Shown: one piece after another, positions 24,686-33,488 of the stretch
Layout of the letters: every line of letters starts with the position of its first letter
Numbering within the stretch: the first letter of the stretch is position 1
From: Nocardioides panzhihuensis
GTDB lineage: Bacteria; Actinomycetota; Actinomycetes; Propionibacteriales; Nocardioidaceae
Reading direction: 5' to 3'
Length of the DNA: 64,000 bases
Assembly (NCBI RefSeq): GCF_013408335.1
Contig: NZ_JACBZR010000001.1
Span: 4,937,501 to 5,001,500 of the forward strand
Translations under genes and position numbers: made by a program
The notes under the pieces: generated by a model
Told to the model about the DNA's origin: nothing
What the model saw: the letters and a program-made list of their open reading frames with translations, nothing else
Databases searched by the model: none

Positions 24686-25531
24686 ATGAGCGCCACTCCC
24701 ACCGAGACCAGTGTCGTGACGTACGAGACCCACGGACCCGTGGCGGTGGTCCGGCTGAACCGCCCCGAATACCGCAACGCCCAGAACTCGAAGGTGACCT
24801 ACGCGCTCGACGAGGCGTTCACCCGAGCGACCAACGACGACGAGATCAAGGTGATCGTCCTCGGCGGCAACGGCAAGCACTTCTGCGCCGGGCACGACAT
24901 CGGCACCCCGGGCCGCGACATCGACGAGAGCTTCGAGCGCAAGGCCGTGATGTGGTGGGACCACGTCGGCAAGGAGGGCGTCGACTCCCGCTTCGCGCGC
25001 GAGTCCGAGGTGTATCTGGGCATGTGCCGCCGTTGGCGCGAGCTGCCGAAGCCGACGATCGCGATGGTGCAGGGCGCGTGCATCGCCGGCGGGCTGATGC
25101 TGGCCTGGTCCTGCGACTTCATCGTCGCCTCCGACGACGCCTTCTTCTCCGACCCGGTGGTCAAGATGGGCATCCCCGGGGTGGAGTACTTCGCCCACCC
25201 GTGGGTCACCAACCCCCGCGCCGCCAAGGAGATGCTCTTCACCGGCGGCCGGTTCTCCGCCGAGCAGGCCGAGCGCTGGGGCATGGTCAACCATGTCGTA
25301 CGCCGCGACGACCTCGAGACCGAGACGCTTGCCCTCGCGGGCCGGATCGCCGAGATGCCGCGCCTGGGGCTCGCCCTGGCCAAGAAGGCGGTCAACCAGG
25401 CCGAGGATCTGATGGGGATGCGCGCCGGGATGGACTCGGTCTTCGGCCTCCACCACGCCGCCCACGCCCACAACGCCGAGGTCGGTCAGGATTCGCTCGC
25501 GGGGATGAACGCGAGGTCGATGAAGTCGTGA
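24686..25531 (+). CDS. Enoyl-CoA hydratase of the steroid cluster
   Basis: A 281-residue crotonase with NGKHFCAGHDIGTPGRD and VQGACIAGGLMLAWSCDFIVAS. The internal stretch MWWDHVGKEGVDSRF is a characteristic longer insertion. It probably hydrates the enoyl-CoA made by FadE30 from HIP-CoA, a step needed in the pathway and not otherwise covered here; this is inference from position. ATG 24686 leaves the KstR2 operator intact, whereas the ORF extension upstream would run through it. Palindromic repeat copy 2 lies between it and the next gene. Confidence 0.85.
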   Translation: MSATPTETSVVTYETHGPVAVVRLNRPEYRNAQNSKVTYALDEAFTRATNDDEIKVIVLGGNGKHFCAGHDIGTPGRDIDESFERKAVMWWDHVGKEGVDSRFARESEVYLGMCRRWRELPKPTIAMVQGACIAGGLMLAWSCDFIVASDDAFFSDPVVKMGIPGVEYFAHPWVTNPRAAKEMLFTGGRFSAEQAERWGMVNHVVRRDDLETETLALAGRIAEMPRLGLALAKKAVNQAEDLMGMRAGMDSVFGLHHAAHAHNAEVGQDSLAGMNARSMKS

Positions 25532-25569
25532 CGCTCGAGATCAGCCTTCTTCGGCCGAGGCACGCCCCG

Positions 25570-25639
25570 TGTAACACGTCGTTCGTAGGTCTACTCGCCT
25601 TTTAGAACGACCGGAAAGACCTACGAACGACGTGTTACA
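25570..25639. repeat. 70-bp palindromic repeat, copy 2
   Basis: Arms extend to 23 bp here (adding GTCT/AGAC). Unlike the other copies it sits between two genes in the same direction and ends only 16 bp before the fadE31-like start, so its right arm precedes the ribosome site AAGGAG. It may terminate or process the hydratase transcript. Confidence 0.9.
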
Positions 25640-25655
25640 GCAACCAAGGAGTGCA

Positions 25656-26810
25656 ATGAGCACACTGGAGTTCACCGAGCGCGAGGAGACGTTCCGCCTC
25701 GAGGCTCGCGACTGGCTCGCCGCCAACAACCCCGGCCGGCTGCCCTCGATGGACACCGCCGAAGGCGCCGCAGCCCACCGCGAGTGGGAGCGCACCCTGG
25801 CGTCCGGTCGCTGGTCGGTGGTCGCCTGGCCCGAGGCGTACGGAGGGCGTGACGCGTCGCTGACCGAGTGGGTCATCTTCGAGGAGGAGTACTACCTCGC
25901 CGGCGCCCCCACCCGGATCAGCCAGAACGGCATCTCTCTGCTCGCACCGATCATCTTCGGGCACGGGACGGAGGCGCAGAAGGAGCGCTACCTGCGCGAC
26001 ATGACCGACGGCACCCTGGTCTGGGCACAGGCATGGTCCGAGCCCGAGGCGGGCTCCGACCTGGCCTCGCTCCGCGCGACCGCCACGCGGGTCGATGGCG
26101 GCTGGAGGCTCAACGGGCAGAAGACCTGGAGCAGCCGGGCGCCGTTCGCCGACCGCGGCTTCGGCCTCTTCCGCTCGGATCCGGCGGCCGAGAGGCACCG
26201 GGGCCTGACGTACTTCCTCTTCGATCTCTCCGCCGACGGCGTCGCCGTCCGCCCGATCGACCAGCTCGACGGCACCCCCGGGTTCGCCGAGATCTTCTTC
26301 GACGACGTCTTCGTGTCCGACGACGACGTGCTCGGCGGCGTCGGTGACGGCTGGAAGGTCGCCATGTCGACCGCCGGCAACGAGCGAGGTCTGTCGCTGA
26401 GATCCCCCGGGCGGTTCTGCGCGGCGGCGGAGCGGCTGGTCGAGCTGTATCGCGAGGAGGGTCTCGACAAACTCGACCACCGGGGGTCGAAGGTCGTCGA
26501 CGCCTGGATCGGCGCGGAGGCGTACCGCCTCTACACCTGGGGCACCGTCACCCATGTCGAGGCCGGCGGCTCGGTCGGCGCCGAGGGCTCGATCAACAAG
26601 CTCTGGTGGTCCGACCTCGACCTCTCGCTGCACGAGACCGCGCTCGATCTGCTCGGCGCCGACGCCGAGCTCGAAGGCCCCTGGCTCGACGACTACCTCT
26701 TCTCGCTGTCCGGCCCGATCTACGCCGGCACCAACCAGATCCAGCGCAACATCGTCGCCGAGCGAGTGCTCGAACTGCCGAGGGGTAGCCAGAAAGGTGG
26801 GGCACAGTGA
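25656..26810 (+). CDS. fadE31: FadE31-like acyl-CoA dehydrogenase subunit
   Basis: A 384-residue acyl-CoA dehydrogenase with WAQAWSEPEAGSDLASLRAT, the conserved LNGQKTWSSRAPFADRGF strand and a C-terminal GTNQIQRNIVAERVLELP. It opens a run of three overlapping acyl-CoA dehydrogenase genes followed by ipdAB. In M. tuberculosis FadE31, FadE32 and FadE33 form mixed heterotetramers, and this larger subunit pairs with a shorter one. ATG 25656 is preceded by AAGGAG; a start at 25632 would lie in the palindromic repeat. Confidence 0.82.
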   Translation: MSTLEFTEREETFRLEARDWLAANNPGRLPSMDTAEGAAAHREWERTLASGRWSVVAWPEAYGGRDASLTEWVIFEEEYYLAGAPTRISQNGISLLAPIIFGHGTEAQKERYLRDMTDGTLVWAQAWSEPEAGSDLASLRATATRVDGGWRLNGQKTWSSRAPFADRGFGLFRSDPAAERHRGLTYFLFDLSADGVAVRPIDQLDGTPGFAEIFFDDVFVSDDDVLGGVGDGWKVAMSTAGNERGLSLRSPGRFCAAAERLVELYREEGLDKLDHRGSKVVDAWIGAEAYRLYTWGTVTHVEAGGSVGAEGSINKLWWSDLDLSLHETALDLLGADAELEGPWLDDYLFSLSGPIYAGTNQIQRNIVAERVLELPRGSQKGGAQ

Positions 26811-27907
26811 GATTCGGACGTACGCCGGAGCAGCATGCCTTCTCCGAAGCGCTCGACGACCTGCTGACCGCCGCCGATGTGGTTTCGGCGTCCCGCGCCT
26901 GGTCCGCCGGCGACCACTCGCCCGGGTTGAAGCTGTGGCAGCGGCTCGCCGAGCTCGGCGTCACGGGTCTGCTGGTGCCGGAGGATCAGGACGGCCTCGG
27001 CGCCTCCCCTGTCGACCTGGCCGTGGCCTTCGAGCGACTCGGCTACCACGGCGTCCCGGGCCCCTGGATCGAGTCCGTCGCCGTCGCACCGGCACTGCTG
27101 GCCGGCACGTCCGACTCGGACATCCTCCAGCGGCTGGCCTCCGGCGAGGCCCTGGTGTCGGTCGCGCACGCCTCCAGGGCCCTCGACGCCGACGTCGCCG
27201 AGCGGACCTACGCGCTGAACGACCGTGTTGGTCTCACTGCGCCTGATTCAGCGGGGCCTCCGCCTAGCGGCTCCGGCGGCTCGACCAGCGCATCGCCCGC
27301 GCTGGTTGAGCCCGGCGAGCGCCAGCGAGCCGGTGTCGAAACCAACACAGCCCCTTCCGCGATCCTCCGCCACGCGGTTGTCGGCGCCCAGCGGAGGTCG
27401 GTCGACCCGACCCGACGGCTCTTCGACGTGACACCAGGTGAAGAGGTCGCGGGAGGCGACGCCGGTCCCGCCCTCGATCTCGGCACCCTCGCCTGCTCGG
27501 CGATGCTCCACGGCGCGGGGCTCCGCCTGCTCGACGACTCGGTCGCCTACGTGAAGCAGCGGACGCAGTTCGGGCGTCCGATCGGTGAGTTCCAGGCGGT
27601 CAAGCACCTGCTCGCCGACGTACGTGTCGCCCTGGACTTCGCGGCTCCGTTGGTGCACAACGCGGCCGTCGAGCTCGAGACGGAGGCGCCGACGGCGGCC
27701 CGCTCGGTCTCGGCCGCCAAGGTGGCGGCCGGCGACGCTGCGTATCTCGCCTCTCGTACCGCCCTCCAGGTCCACGGGGCGATCGGCTACACCCGCGAGT
27801 TCGACCTGAGCCTGTGGATCCTCAAGGTGCGCGCGCTGGTCGGCGCCTGGGGCACCCCGACCGAGCACCGGGCACGGATCCTCGAGTCGCTGGTGGAGGC
27901 ACGATGA
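26807..27907 (+). CDS. FadE32/33-like acyl-CoA dehydrogenase subunit with repeat-derived insertion
   Basis: A 366-residue protein with a short N-terminal acyl-CoA dehydrogenase domain and the C-terminal helical domain (QRTQFGRPIGEFQAVKHLLADV and LQVHGAIGYTREFDLSLW). It starts with GTG overlapping the stop of the fadE31-like gene and ends with an ATGA overlap to the next. Residues about 139-184 are a Gly/Ser/Pro-rich stretch encoded by an inverted-repeat element (see repeat entry), inserted in frame. Without it the length is about 320, matching FadE32/33. It should form a heterotetramer with the FadE31-like protein; whether the insertion is tolerated is unknown. Confidence 0.8.
   Translation: MRFGRTPEQHAFSEALDDLLTAADVVSASRAWSAGDHSPGLKLWQRLAELGVTGLLVPEDQDGLGASPVDLAVAFERLGYHGVPGPWIESVAVAPALLAGTSDSDILQRLASGEALVSVAHASRALDADVAERTYALNDRVGLTAPDSAGPPPSGSGGSTSASPALVEPGERQRAGVETNTAPSAILRHAVVGAQRRSVDPTRRLFDVTPGEEVAGGDAGPALDLGTLACSAMLHGAGLRLLDDSVAYVKQRTQFGRPIGEFQAVKHLLADVRVALDFAAPLVHNAAVELETEAPTAARSVSAAKVAAGDAAYLASRTALQVHGAIGYTREFDLSLWILKVRALVGAWGTPTEHRARILESLVEAR
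27225..27348. repeat. Inverted-repeat element inserted in frame in a fadE gene
   Basis: Outer arms GTGTTGGTCTC (27225-27235) and GAAACCAACAC (27338-27348), and inner arms GGCTCGACCAGCG (27278-27290) and CGCTGGTTGAGCC (27300-27312), each pair with one mismatch. The same blocks occur between ipdF and fadA6. The element keeps the frame and encodes a low-complexity Ser/Gly/Pro stretch. Confidence 0.75.
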
Positions 27908-28902
27908 GGTTCGCGCTCACCGAAGAGCAGTCCGACCTGGTCGCCACAGTGCGTACGCTCGTCGCCAAGCGCGCGACCTCGATGGATCTGCGCGCCGCGA
28001 TGGCCACACCGGAGGGCTACGACGCCACCCTGTGGCAGACGCTCACCGAGCAGATCGGGGTGGCGGCACTCGCGATCCCGGAGGAGTACGACGGCGCCGG
28101 CTGCACCTATCTGGAGGCGCACATCGTGCTCGAGGAGCTCGGCGCAGGGCTCACCCCGTCGCCGCTCCTGGGCGTGCTGCTCGCGACCGAGGCGCTCCTG
28201 ATCGGCGGCAGCGACGAGGCCAAGCGGCGGCTGCTCCCACAGATCGCGGCAGGCACGACCGCGGCGCTCGTCCGTGACGACGGCCTCGTCATCGATGCTC
28301 CCGGCGCCGAGATCGTGCTCGCGCTCGATGGCGACGAGCTGCTCGAGGTCACCGACGCCGAGATCACTCCCGTCGATGGTCTCGACCAGACGCTCCGCCT
28401 CGGCAGGGTCCGCTACGACAGGGCGAACGCGATCTCGATCGGCACCGCCGACCCGGCAAGGATCGACGACGTCGGCGCGACCGCGATGACCGCCCTCCAG
28501 GCCGGCGCCGCCGCACGCGCGCTCGAGATCACGGTCGCCTATCTGAAGGAGCGCCACCAGTTCGGCCGTCCGCTCGGCTCGTTCCAGGCGCTCAAGCACC
28601 GGTGCGCCGACCTGCTCGTCCAGACCGAGACCGCACGCACGATGTCCTGGGCGGCAGCCTGGTCCGTTGGACAGCCCGACCAAGGCGTACGGGCGTCGTT
28701 GGCCAAGTCCTGGTGCAGCGATGCGTTCTCGCAGGTCGCGGCCGAGATGGTCCAGCTCCACGGCGGCGTGGCCATCACCTGGGAGCACGACGCCCACCTC
28801 TACTTCAAGCGCGCCCACGCCACCGCCCAGCTCTTCGGCCGGGCGGCCGAGCACCGGCGCACGGCAGCAACCCACCCCACCACCATCGAGGGAGCCCGAT
28901 GA
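27904..28902 (+). CDS. FadE33-like acyl-CoA dehydrogenase subunit
   Basis: A 332-residue acyl-CoA dehydrogenase-family protein with the C-terminal KERHQFGRPLGSFQALKHRCADL and the helical end QLHGGVAITWEHDAHLYFKRAH. It is shorter than full-length ACADs, as in FadE32/FadE33, and overlaps the genes on both sides by ATGA. It probably pairs with the FadE31-like subunit to oxidise the opened-ring acyl-CoA (MOODA-CoA or a derivative). No KstR2 site lies inside the run, so it is expressed from the promoter of fadE31 or of the hydratase. Confidence 0.82.
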   Translation: MRFALTEEQSDLVATVRTLVAKRATSMDLRAAMATPEGYDATLWQTLTEQIGVAALAIPEEYDGAGCTYLEAHIVLEELGAGLTPSPLLGVLLATEALLIGGSDEAKRRLLPQIAAGTTAALVRDDGLVIDAPGAEIVLALDGDELLEVTDAEITPVDGLDQTLRLGRVRYDRANAISIGTADPARIDDVGATAMTALQAGAAARALEITVAYLKERHQFGRPLGSFQALKHRCADLLVQTETARTMSWAAAWSVGQPDQGVRASLAKSWCSDAFSQVAAEMVQLHGGVAITWEHDAHLYFKRAHATAQLFGRAAEHRRTAATHPTTIEGAR

Positions 28903-29768
28903 TCGACAAGACCCTGCCGCTGAGCGAGGTGACCAGCAAGATCGAGTCCGGCATGACGGTCGGGATCGGCGGCTGGGGCTCGCGGCGCAAGCCGATGGCG
29001 CTGGTGCGCGAGCTCCTGCGCAGCGACATCACCGACCTGACCGTGGTCGCCTTCGGTGGCCCCGATGTCGGCCTCCTCGCCCGCGCCGGCAAGATCCGCA
29101 AGCTCGTCTACGGTTTCGTCTCGCTCGACTCGATCCCGCTCGACCCCAACTTCACCCGCGCCCGCGAGCGGGGTGAGATCCCGGAGACGAGCGAGTACGA
29201 CGAGGGCATGTTCGTCGCCGGACTCAAGGCGGGCGCCAACCGGCTCTCGTTCCAGCCGATCCGCGCCGGTCTCGGCAGCGACGTACTCATGATGAACCCC
29301 GACCTGAAGACGGTGAAGTCGCCCTATGACGACGAGGAGTACGTCGCCGTCCCCGGCCTCCGCCTCGACGTCTCGCTCATCCATCTCAACCGCGCGGACG
29401 CCGCGGGCAACGGGCAGTACCTCGGCCCCGACCCCTACTTCGACGACCTCTTCGCGATGGCCGCCGACACCACGATCATGTCCGTGGAGCAGGTCGTCTC
29501 GACCGCAGATCTCACCGCCAAGGCCCCGCCCCAGACGCTCCTGGTCCCCCGAATCTTCGTGAACCACGTCGTCGAGACCCCGGGTGGCGCCCACTTCACG
29601 CTCTGCGAACCGGACTACGGCCGCGACGAGGCGTTCCAGAAGGCGTACGCCGCTGCCGCCCGCTCCGAGGACGACTGGACGGCCTTCGAGTCCCGATTCC
29701 TCTCGGGGGACGAGGCGGCCTACCAGGCAGCAGTCGAGACGTTCACGAACGAGGGAGACACGAAGTGA
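28899..29768 (+). CDS. ipdA: IpdA, CoA-transferase-fold ring hydrolase subunit A
   Basis: A 289-residue class I CoA-transferase-fold protein, close to the length of IpdA, with the N-terminal GMTVGIGGWGSRRKPMALVREL. IpdAB does not transfer CoA: it hydrolyses ring C of COCHEA-CoA in the last ring-opening step of steroid breakdown. It overlaps the preceding fadE gene (ATGA) and ipdB (GTGA), so subunit translation is coupled. Assignment rests on fold, length, the partner gene and the KstR2 context. Confidence 0.9.
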   Translation: MIDKTLPLSEVTSKIESGMTVGIGGWGSRRKPMALVRELLRSDITDLTVVAFGGPDVGLLARAGKIRKLVYGFVSLDSIPLDPNFTRARERGEIPETSEYDEGMFVAGLKAGANRLSFQPIRAGLGSDVLMMNPDLKTVKSPYDDEEYVAVPGLRLDVSLIHLNRADAAGNGQYLGPDPYFDDLFAMAADTTIMSVEQVVSTADLTAKAPPQTLLVPRIFVNHVVETPGGAHFTLCEPDYGRDEAFQKAYAAAARSEDDWTAFESRFLSGDEAAYQAAVETFTNEGDTK

Positions 29769-30523
29769 CCGCCGTGACCACGACCGCGACCCGGGCCGAC
29801 GTCTGTGTCGCCGCCGTCTCCGACGCCTTCAAGGACTCTGGCGAGGTGCTCGCCCACGCCGTCGGGATCGTCCCGGCCATCGGCGTACGTCTGGCCAAGG
29901 CCACCCACACCCCGGAGCTCGCGCTCTCGGACGGTGAGGCGTTCATGATGTCCGAGGCTCCCCCGCTCCTGAAGACCGCCGCAGCCGGCGGCACTCCTGA
30001 GGCGTGGGTGCCGTTCCGCAGCATCTTCGACATCGTGGCCAGCGGCCGCCGGCACTCGATGATGGGCGCCAGCCAGATCGACCGCCACGGCAACCAGAAC
30101 ATCTCCTCGATCGGCGACTGGCGCCAGCCGAAGCGGCAGTTGATCGGCGTACGCGGCGCTCCGGGCAACACCGTCAACCACCGCGTCGACTACTGGGTCG
30201 CCAAGCACTCCGCCCGGATCTTCGTCGACAGCGTCGATGTCATCAGCGGCGTCGGCAACGACCGCGCCACCGGCACCGCCGGACGCTTCCACGACCTCGG
30301 CGTCGTCGTCACCAACCTCGCCGTCTTCGGCTACGACGAGTCGGGGCTGATCAAGGTCAGCTCGATCCACCCCGGCGTCACCCCCGAGGAGCTCCAGGAG
30401 GCCACCGGCTTCGAGATCGACGCCAGCGATGCGCCGCTCACCCGCGAGCCCACTCCGGAGGAGCTGGCCATCATCGAAGCCGAAGACCCCAAGGGCCTCC
30501 GCCACAAAGAAGTCCCCGAATAG
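29765..30523 (+). CDS. ipdB: IpdB, CoA-transferase-fold ring hydrolase subunit B
   Basis: A 252-residue partner subunit starting at GTG 29765 inside the end of ipdA. It contains EAFMMSEAPPLLKTAAAGG, the SIFDIVASGRRHSMMGASQIDRHGN stretch and the C-terminal SSIHPGVTPEELQEATGFEI typical of CoA-transferase beta subunits. With IpdA it forms the heterotetramer that opens ring C. It ends the fadE31-to-ipdB operon; the next gene is on the other strand, 7 bp away. Confidence 0.9.
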   Translation: MTAVTTTATRADVCVAAVSDAFKDSGEVLAHAVGIVPAIGVRLAKATHTPELALSDGEAFMMSEAPPLLKTAAAGGTPEAWVPFRSIFDIVASGRRHSMMGASQIDRHGNQNISSIGDWRQPKRQLIGVRGAPGNTVNHRVDYWVAKHSARIFVDSVDVISGVGNDRATGTAGRFHDLGVVVTNLAVFGYDESGLIKVSSIHPGVTPEELQEATGFEIDASDAPLTREPTPEELAIIEAEDPKGLRHKEVPE

Positions 30524-30530
30524 GCCTCGC

Positions 30531-31112
30531 CTACTCGCTGGTGGCGACGATCCCCAACGCCTTCGCAACCTCCCACAGCGTGTCCTCCACGAAGACGTCT
30601 TCGCCGTCGAACGCCGCGGTGGCCTGCTCCACGGTCAACGGGTTCAGGCCCACCGCGAGCGCCCATAGCGTTGCCCGCTCAGCAGCCACTCTGCCCAACG
30701 GGATCGCCTTCGCAAGACGCTCCCGCGCCACCTCGAACTTCTTGGTATCCGCAGCAGCGAGCTTCGCCTCATCCTCTTCGGACATCGGCGTGCCGTCCTC
30801 GTAGAACGGCGCAGATCCAACCTCGGCCACATAGCCGACGTACGAATCCAGATGGAGCACCGTCTGCCACGGGGCTTCATGCCCGATGAACGTCAGGCAA
30901 GCCGCGTCGCTGTCCCATACCTCAGCCGACAACAGCGGCACGCCGAACGTTGCCGCGATCGTCCGATCGAAGTCGTCCGGGAGATGGCGACCGAAGTCCC
31001 AGGCTGACCAGCCGGCCACGCAACCCGAGATCGGATCTGCCGTTTGGTCGGGATACAGCTCCTTCGGCGATCGCTCCGATGGGTAGTACATGATGGCACC
31101 CCAACGACCCAC
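30531..31112 (-). CDS. Protein of unknown function inside the steroid cluster
   Basis: A 193-residue acidic soluble protein with no signal peptide, membrane helix or known motif. It is Trp/Tyr-rich in the N-terminal half (GWSAWDFGRHLPDDF, APWQTVLHLDSYVG) and helical in the C-terminal third. GTG 31112 is supported by AAGGAGG five bases upstream; ATG 31091 lacks a ribosome site. It interrupts the usual ipdB-kstR2-fadD3 neighbourhood and has no KstR2 site. The general look is of a SUKH- or immunity-type small protein, but I cannot assign a family. Confidence 0.7.
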   Translation of the reverse strand: MGRWGAIMYYPSERSPKELYPDQTADPISGCVAGWSAWDFGRHLPDDFDRTIAATFGVPLLSAEVWDSDAACLTFIGHEAPWQTVLHLDSYVGYVAEVGSAPFYEDGTPMSEEDEAKLAAADTKKFEVARERLAKAIPLGRVAAERATLWALAVGLNPLTVEQATAAFDGEDVFVEDTLWEVAKALGIVATSE

Positions 31113-31179
31113 ACCAGCCTCCTTGCCAGGTTCAGTGCGGGCAAGGGTGCCACATCACCCGCAGTTCGGGCGGGCGCAC

Positions 31180-31797
31180 TCAGGCGAGGATGCCGGCGTG
31201 GAGCAGCTTCAGATACTGCTCCGCGAGCGTCTCAGGAGTGTGCCGACCCCCGGGCCGATACCAGGAGACGGTCGACCAGACGCCGTCCCGGATGAACCGA
31301 TAGGTCAGCGCCGGGTCGAGCGAGGCCTGGAAGACGCCGGAGGCTTGGCCGGCCTCGATGACCCGGATCCACAGGGCCTCGTTGTCGCGTGAGCGCTCGG
31401 CGACGAACTCGAAGCCCTCGACCGTCGCCAGGAACGAGGCCTCGTTCTGGTAGAGCGCGACCGAGAGGCGCTCGCGATGGATCGTCCGGAACGACTCCGC
31501 GATCAGGCCGTCGAGGTCGGCCTGAGGGTCGACGCCGGCTTCGACGATCTCGGTGAACCGCGCGTTGAGCCCGTCGAGGAACCCGGACAGCAGCTCGGTC
31601 AGCATCGCTTCCTTGGAGCGGAAGTGGTGGTAGAGCGAGCCGGACAGGATCCCGGCGGCATCGGCGATGTCACGTACGGTCGTCTGGGCGAACCCTTTGG
31701 TCGCGAACATCTCGGCCGCCAACGTGAGCAGCTCGGCTCGTCGCGACGAGCCCGACGCCGTCCCTCGCCTTCGCGGCACAACCCCCGTGTCAGTCAT
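31180..31797 (-). CDS. kstR2: KstR2-like TetR repressor of steroid ring degradation
   Basis: A 205-residue TetR protein. Residues about 20-65 hold the helix-turn-helix FAQTTVRDIADAAGILSGSLYHHFRSKEAML. The C-terminal domain, with SFRTIHRERLSVALYQNEASFL, resembles KstR2, whose ligand is HIP-CoA, the product of FadD3. It is divergent from fadD3 with a KstR2-like palindrome between the starts, giving auto-regulation, and the same site type lies before three other divergent pairs of steroid genes here. Confidence 0.9.
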   Translation of the reverse strand: MTDTGVVPRRRGTASGSSRRAELLTLAAEMFATKGFAQTTVRDIADAAGILSGSLYHHFRSKEAMLTELLSGFLDGLNARFTEIVEAGVDPQADLDGLIAESFRTIHRERLSVALYQNEASFLATVEGFEFVAERSRDNEALWIRVIEAGQASGVFQASLDPALTYRFIRDGVWSTVSWYRPGGRHTPETLAEQYLKLLHAGILA

Positions 31798-31812
31798 GGA
31801 CGAAGCCTACCA

Positions 31813-31830
31813 AACAAGCAGTTGCTCAAC
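31813..31830. promoter_or_regulatory. KstR2-like operator 4
   Basis: AACAAGCA-GT-TGCTCAAC, with the shared AAGCA-N2-TGCT core and weaker outer bases. It is 16 bp before the kstR2 start and 14 bp before the fadD3 start, a position that would block both promoters. Confidence 0.7.
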
Positions 31831-31843
31831 TACGCTTGGCAGG

Positions 31844-33409
31844 ATGACCCCGCGCACGATCCCCGCCCTGATCGAGAAGGCCAAGCAGACCTACGCCGAC
31901 CACCCGGCGATCGTCGACGGCCCCACGACGCTCACCTACACCGAGCTCGCCGACGCGGCAGACAGGGCCGCGCGTGCCTTCCTCGCCGGCGGCGTACGCA
32001 GCGGTGACCGCGTCGCCATCTGGGCGCCCAACCGCTGGGAGTTCCCGGTGGCGGTCCTCGGCGCGCAGACCATCGGGGCGACCGTGGTGCCGCTGAACAC
32101 CCGCTACAGGGGGCATGAGGCCCGCGAGATCCTCGAGCGGTCCAGGTCCACGGCGCTGATCACGGTCAACGGCTTCCTCGGCACCGACTACGTACAGATG
32201 CTGCACGACGCCGGCCCACGCCCGGAGCACCTGCTCACGATCGTCGACCTCGCCGGACAGACAGGCTCAGACGCCGATTCGGCCATCGGCTGGGACGAGT
32301 TCCTCGCCAACGGCCAGGAGATCTCCGACGAACGGTTCGAGGGCGCCAGGTCGACCGTCACCCCCGACACCCTCGCCGACCTGCTGTTCACCTCCGGCAC
32401 GACCGGGAAGCCGAAAGGCGTGATGAGTGCCCAGCGACAGACGATCGGCACCGCCGACGTCTGGGCGCGAGGCGCCAAGCTCACCCCGGAGGACCGCTAC
32501 GCCATCGTCAACCCGTTCTTCCACGGCTTCGGCTACAAGGCAGGGTTCCTCGCGGCCTTCACCGCGGGGGCGACGATCTACCCGATCGCGACCTACGACC
32601 CCGCGCATGCGCTGAAGCTGATCCAGGACGAGCAGATCACGGTCCTCCCCGGCGCTCCCACGATCTTCACCACGCTCATCAACCACCCCGACCTGAAGTC
32701 GTACGACCTCTCCTCGCTGCGCTTCGCGATCGCCGGCGCCGCGAGCGTGCCGGAGAGCCTCTTCGCCGACATGCGTGACGTCCTCGGGATCGACGAGGTC
32801 AAGGGCGCCTACGGCCTCACCGAGTGCCTGGTCGCGACCACCACCCGCCCCGGCGAGGACCCCGAGCACGTGGCCAAGGTGGTCGGGCCCGCGGTCGAGG
32901 GCGTGGAGATCCGCACCGTCACCGCCGCCGGTGAGGACGCGGAACCGGGCGAGGACGGCGAGGTCTGGATCCGCGGCGACAACGTCATGCTCGGCTACTT
33001 CGAGAATCCCGACGCCACTGCCGAGGCGATCGACGAGGACGGCTGGCTCCACACCGGCGACATCGGCTTCCTGGACGAGCACGGCTGCCTGAAGATCACC
33101 GACCGCATCAAGGACATGTTCACCGTCGGCGGCTTCAACGTCTATCCCGCCGAGGTCGAGAACGCCCTCGCCGAACATCCCGGCATCGTCGAGGCCGCGG
33201 TCATCGGCGTCTTGGACGCACGCCTCGGCCAGGTGGGCAAGGCATTCGTCGTCGTACGCGACGGTCTGACCGCCGACGCGATCGACGCCTGGCTCAAGGA
33301 CCGGCTCGCCAACTACAAGCAGCCGCGGGCCTACGTGCTGGTCGACAGCCTTCCGCGCAACGCCAGCGGCAAGGTCCTCAAGACCGATCTGCGCGACAGC
33401 TCGAAGTAA
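31844..33409 (+). CDS. fadD3: FadD3-like HIP-CoA ligase
   Basis: A 521-residue acyl-CoA synthetase with the AMP-binding loop LLFTSGTTGKPKGVMS (near residue 185), GAYGLTEC (near 325), the HTGDIGFLDEHG motif, and C-terminal LPRNASGKVLKTDL with the catalytic Lys. FadD3 activates HIP, the bicyclic propionate left after steroid rings A/B are removed, and so makes the ligand of KstR2. ATG 31844 keeps the operator upstream; the open frame further upstream overlaps kstR2 and is not coding. Confidence 0.9.
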   Translation: MTPRTIPALIEKAKQTYADHPAIVDGPTTLTYTELADAADRAARAFLAGGVRSGDRVAIWAPNRWEFPVAVLGAQTIGATVVPLNTRYRGHEAREILERSRSTALITVNGFLGTDYVQMLHDAGPRPEHLLTIVDLAGQTGSDADSAIGWDEFLANGQEISDERFEGARSTVTPDTLADLLFTSGTTGKPKGVMSAQRQTIGTADVWARGAKLTPEDRYAIVNPFFHGFGYKAGFLAAFTAGATIYPIATYDPAHALKLIQDEQITVLPGAPTIFTTLINHPDLKSYDLSSLRFAIAGAASVPESLFADMRDVLGIDEVKGAYGLTECLVATTTRPGEDPEHVAKVVGPAVEGVEIRTVTAAGEDAEPGEDGEVWIRGDNVMLGYFENPDATAEAIDEDGWLHTGDIGFLDEHGCLKITDRIKDMFTVGGFNVYPAEVENALAEHPGIVEAAVIGVLDARLGQVGKAFVVVRDGLTADAIDAWLKDRLANYKQPRAYVLVDSLPRNASGKVLKTDLRDSSK

Positions 33410-33488
33410 CCCCGAAATTGGTGAGACACCTCCCGGCCGGGGGTGTAGGTTTCCGGAGCCCATCTTTACTTCCCCCACGGAGGCTTCA

